Below are positions 14,013-17,119 of a DNA stretch of 17,119 nucleotides, one piece after another. The DNA comes from an uncultured Clostridia bacterium (lineage in GTDB: Bacteria > Bacillota > Clostridia > TANB77 > CAG-508). Numbering within the stretch: position 1 is the stretch's first letter; each line of letters starts with the position of its first letter. The notes under the pieces are model-generated. The model made no database searches and had not been told where the DNA came from. It saw nothing but the letters and a program-made list of their open reading frames with translations. A program made the translations under genes and the position numbers. The stretch spans positions 1 to 17,119 of the forward strand of contig CALXQF010000013.1 in the NCBI GenBank assembly GCA_944390505.1. Direction: 5' to 3'.

Positions 14013-15937
14013 AACATTGCATGTGACCATGCAAGAGCATTTACCCAAGCCGGCTGCATTGTTTGGTTATCTACTTGTTCTGCCAAAAATCCATGTTCAT
14101 TTGCAGTATTAACCACATATCTTAAGCATTCTTTTGCTTTTTGTTTTTCTCCTGCTTCTAAATAATACATTCCCATCCATAGTGTTGCAATTGGCCATGG
14201 ATTATTTCCTCCACAATAGTGATCTTGCTCAAACCTTAAATATCCACCTGTATAAGTTCTTAATGTCATATTAATTTTTTCAATCGTATTTAATACCTTT
14301 TTCTCTTTTGGTGAAAAGAGATGAAATGGTGTTACAATTCCTAATTGGCTAATATCTGTTTTAATATCATTTAAATTTCTTAAAAAGCTTTTGGTATTTT
14401 CATCATATAAATGACTGGAAATATACTTTTTAATTTCTTCTTGATATTTGATGATTTTAGTTTCTAACTTGTTCATTGCTTCTACTTTTAATCGATTATT
14501 TTGTTCAAAGCCTGGTTTTAATATTTTATGGATTTCTTGCATCGACTGGAAGGCAGCATAGATACTTGCCAATGAATATAAATGAACTCCCTCATGCATT
14601 TCCCATAAGTCATAACTTACTGGTAATTTTTCTCTATCTTCTGTATGATAGGTTGCTTCTATTTCTTGTTTTACTACGTCTGACTGGTCTTTTGTTCCTA
14701 AAATATTATCCATATATCTGCATAAAAATTTAGCTGCATTTTCACACATTTTATAAGTATCTTTTAAGAATTTGGCATCTTTTACAAATAAATAATGTTC
14801 ATATACCCCATAAATGACACTTGCAGTTTCATCTATTTGATATCCCCAACATGGAGCCAAACTTCCGTCTGTATAAAATCTTTGCTCCCACATCCCATTT
14901 TTACTTTGTGTTTCTTTGCAAAAGGTTTTATAAAATTTATCTGTTTCTTTCGTCATTTTAAGGTAATCCATTGCTTTTGTAATAAATACCGCATCTCTTG
15001 GCCAGCAGTAAGCATATCTACCACATCTGCTCATCTGCTCGTCTACTTCTACACTAGCTGCAATGCCACCTGTTTCTTGGTTAATTAAAAGTGGATATAA
15101 TAAAATAGTTCTTTGATAAATTTGGTTATATTTTTTATTAAACTCATTGGTTTCTGGCCTTAGTGCTGTTCCTACATGATCTTTGACATATTTCTTCCAA
15201 TACTTTTCTACTACTTGTTCTTCTTTTGCGATATCCATTTTTTTAATTTCCGCAAAATCCTTTTTTAATTCTTCTTCTGTCATTTTTTCTGTATTTTGGC
15301 GGAAATACAAATAAATAACTAACTTTTTCTTCTCTCCTGGCTTTATCAAGCCTATATCATAGCTAATACTAGAATCACAAGACATTCCAATATAGTCCTT
15401 ATCATGAATTTCTCCACTTGAAATAGTTTCGTTTGTGTCATTTAATTGATAGCTCAAAAGTGGTGTTTTTGAAAAGGTATACATAGCATTATCATGACAA
15501 TATTGAACAAGCATATTGTCTTTGATAACAGATCCTACCATATTATTAAAATCAGAAAACAATTTAGCATGAATTAAAAAATTAACATGTAAATCTATAT
15601 TATTCTTATTTTCAAATTCATATTTTTTAACTAATACACTCTTTTTTAATAGAGCAAAGTCAGTTTGTTTAACAGATAGTTGAAAATAAGTATTGAAAAT
15701 TTCTGTATTTAAAATATTGGTATTTTCTGTATAGTATTGGCGATATTGATTATTGATATCTTCATGTAAATAAATCATACCAGAATCATTAATTTTCACT
15801 CCTGTTACAAATTCATCAATCCAGCTTCTAAAATCTGGCATAGGATACATTACTCTCAAAAGTTCCCCTTTTTTGGTATAGCTTGCTGTAATATTTTTTC
15901 CTCCTATAATTGCATCATTATCATATTTATTTTTCAT
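13988..15937 (-). CDS. Glycoside hydrolase family 15 glucoamylase-like enzyme
   Basis: This 649-residue enzyme is expected to release glucose from the ends of alpha-glucans or related oligosaccharides. There is no signal peptide, so it probably acts in the cytoplasm, for example on glycogen or imported maltodextrins. The N-terminal super-beta-sandwich domain (about 1-250) starts DAIIGGKNITASYTKKGE. The (alpha/alpha)6 catalytic domain has GRYAYCWPRDA (306-316), DLWEMHEG (443-450) with the likely acid glutamate E446 or E449, and AEQ with the base E620, followed by ALAWSHA. The ATG at 15937 follows AAGGAG. The last seven residues (V643 to L649) and the TAA are encoded by repeat element C, so the original C-terminus is lost. 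Both catalytic glutamates lie before the junction, so activity may survive. Confidence 0.93.
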   Translation of the reverse strand: MKNKYDNDAIIGGKNITASYTKKGELLRVMYPMPDFRSWIDEFVTGVKINDSGMIYLHEDINNQYRQYYTENTNILNTEIFNTYFQLSVKQTDFALLKKSVLVKKYEFENKNNIDLHVNFLIHAKLFSDFNNMVGSVIKDNMLVQYCHDNAMYTFSKTPLLSYQLNDTNETISSGEIHDKDYIGMSCDSSISYDIGLIKPGEKKKLVIYLYFRQNTEKMTEEELKKDFAEIKKMDIAKEEQVVEKYWKKYVKDHVGTALRPETNEFNKKYNQIYQRTILLYPLLINQETGGIAASVEVDEQMSRCGRYAYCWPRDAVFITKAMDYLKMTKETDKFYKTFCKETQSKNGMWEQRFYTDGSLAPCWGYQIDETASVIYGVYEHYLFVKDAKFLKDTYKMCENAAKFLCRYMDNILGTKDQSDVVKQEIEATYHTEDREKLPVSYDLWEMHEGVHLYSLASIYAAFQSMQEIHKILKPGFEQNNRLKVEAMNKLETKIIKYQEEIKKYISSHLYDENTKSFLRNLNDIKTDISQLGIVTPFHLFSPKEKKVLNTIEKINMTLRTYTGGYLRFEQDHYCGGNNPWPIATLWMGMYYLEAGEKQKAKECLRYVVNTANEHGFLAEQVDNQTMQPAWVNALAWSHAMFVSLGTFL

Positions 15938-15989
15938 GAGTTACTCCTTTTTATCACATTTTATTGATTTTTGGTTAGTTTTGCGTCTT

Positions 15990-16016
15990 TGTCAGTTTTG
16001 TCAGTTGTCAGTTTTG
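15990..16016 (+). repeat. Direct repeat of the element end next to copy D
   Basis: TGTCAGTTTTG occurs at 15990-16000 and again at 16006-16016, where it is the left end of copy D; a third GTCAG is embedded between them by overlap (TCAGTTGTCAG). The left end of the element therefore seems partly duplicated, either by slippage or by nested insertion. Confidence 0.7.
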
Positions 16017-16096
16017 GGACGTTCCTTCAAACTGACAAAATGTCAGTGAAAGGAACGTCCCGGGACTGACAATTCGTCAGTCGTAGGGACACACCT
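16005..16096 (+). repeat. GTCAG/GGGACGT palindromic element, copy D
   Basis: This copy has the best stem of the four: GGGACGTTCCTT (16015-16026) pairs perfectly over 12 bp with AAGGAACGTCCC (16050-16061), enclosing CTGACAAAATGTCAG (16032-16046). A second palindrome, CTGACAATTCGTCAG, follows (16066-16080), then GGGACACACCT at the end. It lies 20 bp after the stop codon of the beta-CASP hydrolase and upstream of the GH15 gene. Confidence 0.9.
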
Positions 16097-16116
16097 TAAT
16101 GTAAATTTTCCGTATT

Positions 16117-17119
16117 TCAAGCCTTTTCTACTATTTTTACAATCTGTTCTTCAATTTGGTTTAATCTTAATTTTAAAAGATGAATTGCATCATCTGAAGC
16201 ATTTTGCACCAAATATTCTTCTTTGACAATTGTTTCCATATCGTCTAATTCTTCTTTTAATGTCTTAATCTTGTCTAGTACATCTCTTCTTTCTACAATT
16301 TCTTGGCAAACTGGCTGAATTGTTTGTTCCATTGTTAATTGTTCATCTAATGTATAGGTTTGACCATAATCTGGTATTGTCACCGGAATATTGGTTGTCT
16401 CTAGTATTTTATCTTTTAAAACCACTTGTCCATCTGGTTCTCCATGTACTAAAAAGATGTGTTTTGGCTTTGTAATGAAAGAATAAATAAAGTTTAATAA
16501 CCATTCTTGGTCTGCGTGTCCTGAATAACCTTCAATATATTCTACTCTTGCGTTAACCGCTATTTCTTCTCCAAAAATTTTTACTTTTTTCTCACCATCT
16601 ACTAATCTTCTTCCTAAGGTTCCTGGTGCTTGGTAACCTACAAATAATATGGTACTATTTGGATCCCATAAATGGTGTTTTAAGTGATGTTTAATTCTTC
16701 CTACTTCACACATTCCACTGGCAGATATAATGATGGCAGATTCTTCTCTTGCATTTAACATCTTAGATTCTTCTGCTGTTCTAGTGAATTGCAAGCCTGG
16801 AAATTCTAGCGGATTATCTCCTCTTTCGATAATTGCTTGCGTTTCTTCATCAAACAAATCTGCATTTTCTCTGAAAATCTCTGTTGCCGAAATAGCAAGC
16901 GGACTGTCTACATACACTGGTACTTTCATCAATGTTTGATATTTTTCTTTAAATTCTTCACTTGTTTGTTGCTCTTTTAAATTATTGATTTCATATAGGA
17001 TTTCTTGTGTTCTTCCTACTGCAAAAGATGGAATTACTACAGTTCCTCCTTTATTTAAGGTCTCTGAAACAATATTTAAAAATAAATTTGCTTTATCATC
17101 ATTTCTCATATGAAGTCTG
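16117..17119 (-). CDS. Metallo-beta-lactamase-fold beta-CASP RNA hydrolase, 5' end outside window
   Basis: This is the C-terminal two-thirds of a beta-CASP metallo-hydrolase related to CPSF73/Ysh1-type RNA nucleases. The frame stays open through the right edge of the window (RLHMRNDDKAN at the visible start is internal, matching the family's NRLH segment), so the N-terminal HxHxDH zinc motif is not visible. Seen here are VIPSFAVGRTQEIL, PVYVDSPLAISATEI, the motif B region IIISASGMCEVGRIKHHL, GYQAPGTLGRRL, GYSGHADQEWLLNF and VHGEPDGQVVLKDKI, which supply later metal-binding histidines and the RNA-specificity (RMMBL) domain. A helical, charged tail of about 60 residues ends the protein. Repeat copy D begins 20 bp after the stop. 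Confidence 0.9.
   Translation of the reverse strand, partial: RLHMRNDDKANLFLNIVSETLNKGGTVVIPSFAVGRTQEILYEINNLKEQQTSEEFKEKYQTLMKVPVYVDSPLAISATEIFRENADLFDEETQAIIERGDNPLEFPGLQFTRTAEESKMLNAREESAIIISASGMCEVGRIKHHLKHHLWDPNSTILFVGYQAPGTLGRRLVDGEKKVKIFGEEIAVNARVEYIEGYSGHADQEWLLNFIYSFITKPKHIFLVHGEPDGQVVLKDKILETTNIPVTIPDYGQTYTLDEQLTMEQTIQPVCQEIVERRDVLDKIKTLKEELDDMETIVKEEYLVQNASDDAIHLLKLRLNQIEEQIVKIVEKA

Noticed and set aside
10203..16096. CRISPR array made of the repeated GTCAG palindromes
   Set aside because: Copies are kilobases apart, separated by genes, in both orientations and with no uniform spacers; no cas genes are present.

Overview
The window is AT-rich chromosomal DNA with short intergenic gaps, strong AGGAGG-type ribosome binding sites and a gene set typical of low-GC Gram-positive bacteria: RemA, DisA next to RadA, a CD1247-like protein, a YqeG phosphatase and a beta-CASP RNA hydrolase. 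I infer an anaerobic member of the Clostridia, but cannot name a genus. Almost everything is housekeeping and lies on the minus strand. I see no phage, CRISPR, tRNA or rRNA.

Layout. On the plus strand at the left are a GtrA-family membrane protein with a good promoter and an M23 peptidase gene broken by one extra base. Converging on them, a minus-strand run reads (in transcription order) yqeG, a prepilin peptidase, an M24 aminopeptidase, efp and a CD1247-like zinc-ribbon protein. yqeG and efp each have a clear sigma-A-type promoter with a 17-bp spacer. Upstream of that, a second minus-strand run reads rsmE (own promoter), a Lys/Glu-rich membrane protein, yicC, remA, rpoZ and a divergent gmk. 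Further upstream are a beta-CASP hydrolase (cut by the window edge), a GH15 glucoamylase, a RAYT-type Y1 transposase, radA, disA and a membrane-anchored cyclophilin. The translation, RNA-processing and nucleotide-signalling genes sit in their usual Clostridial company; the GH15 enzyme and transposase are the accessory part.

The most unusual content is a family of four roughly 91-bp palindromic elements (A 10203-10294, B 12791-12883, C 13922-14012, D 16005-16096). Each carries a GGGACGT/ACGTCCC stem and two palindromes of the type CTGACAA-N-TTGTCAG. Copies B and C are about 90% identical, inverted, and flank the single RAYT gene, so 12793-14012 looks like a 1.2-kb transposase unit with 91-bp inverted ends. 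Copies A and D look like non-autonomous relatives. Copy C supplies the stop codon and last seven residues of the GH15 enzyme, which suggests it inserted into that gene's 3' end. Two unrelated structured repeats are also present: a 177-bp MITE-like element with 21-bp terminal inverted repeats upstream of efp, and a 31-bp near-perfect hairpin after gmk.
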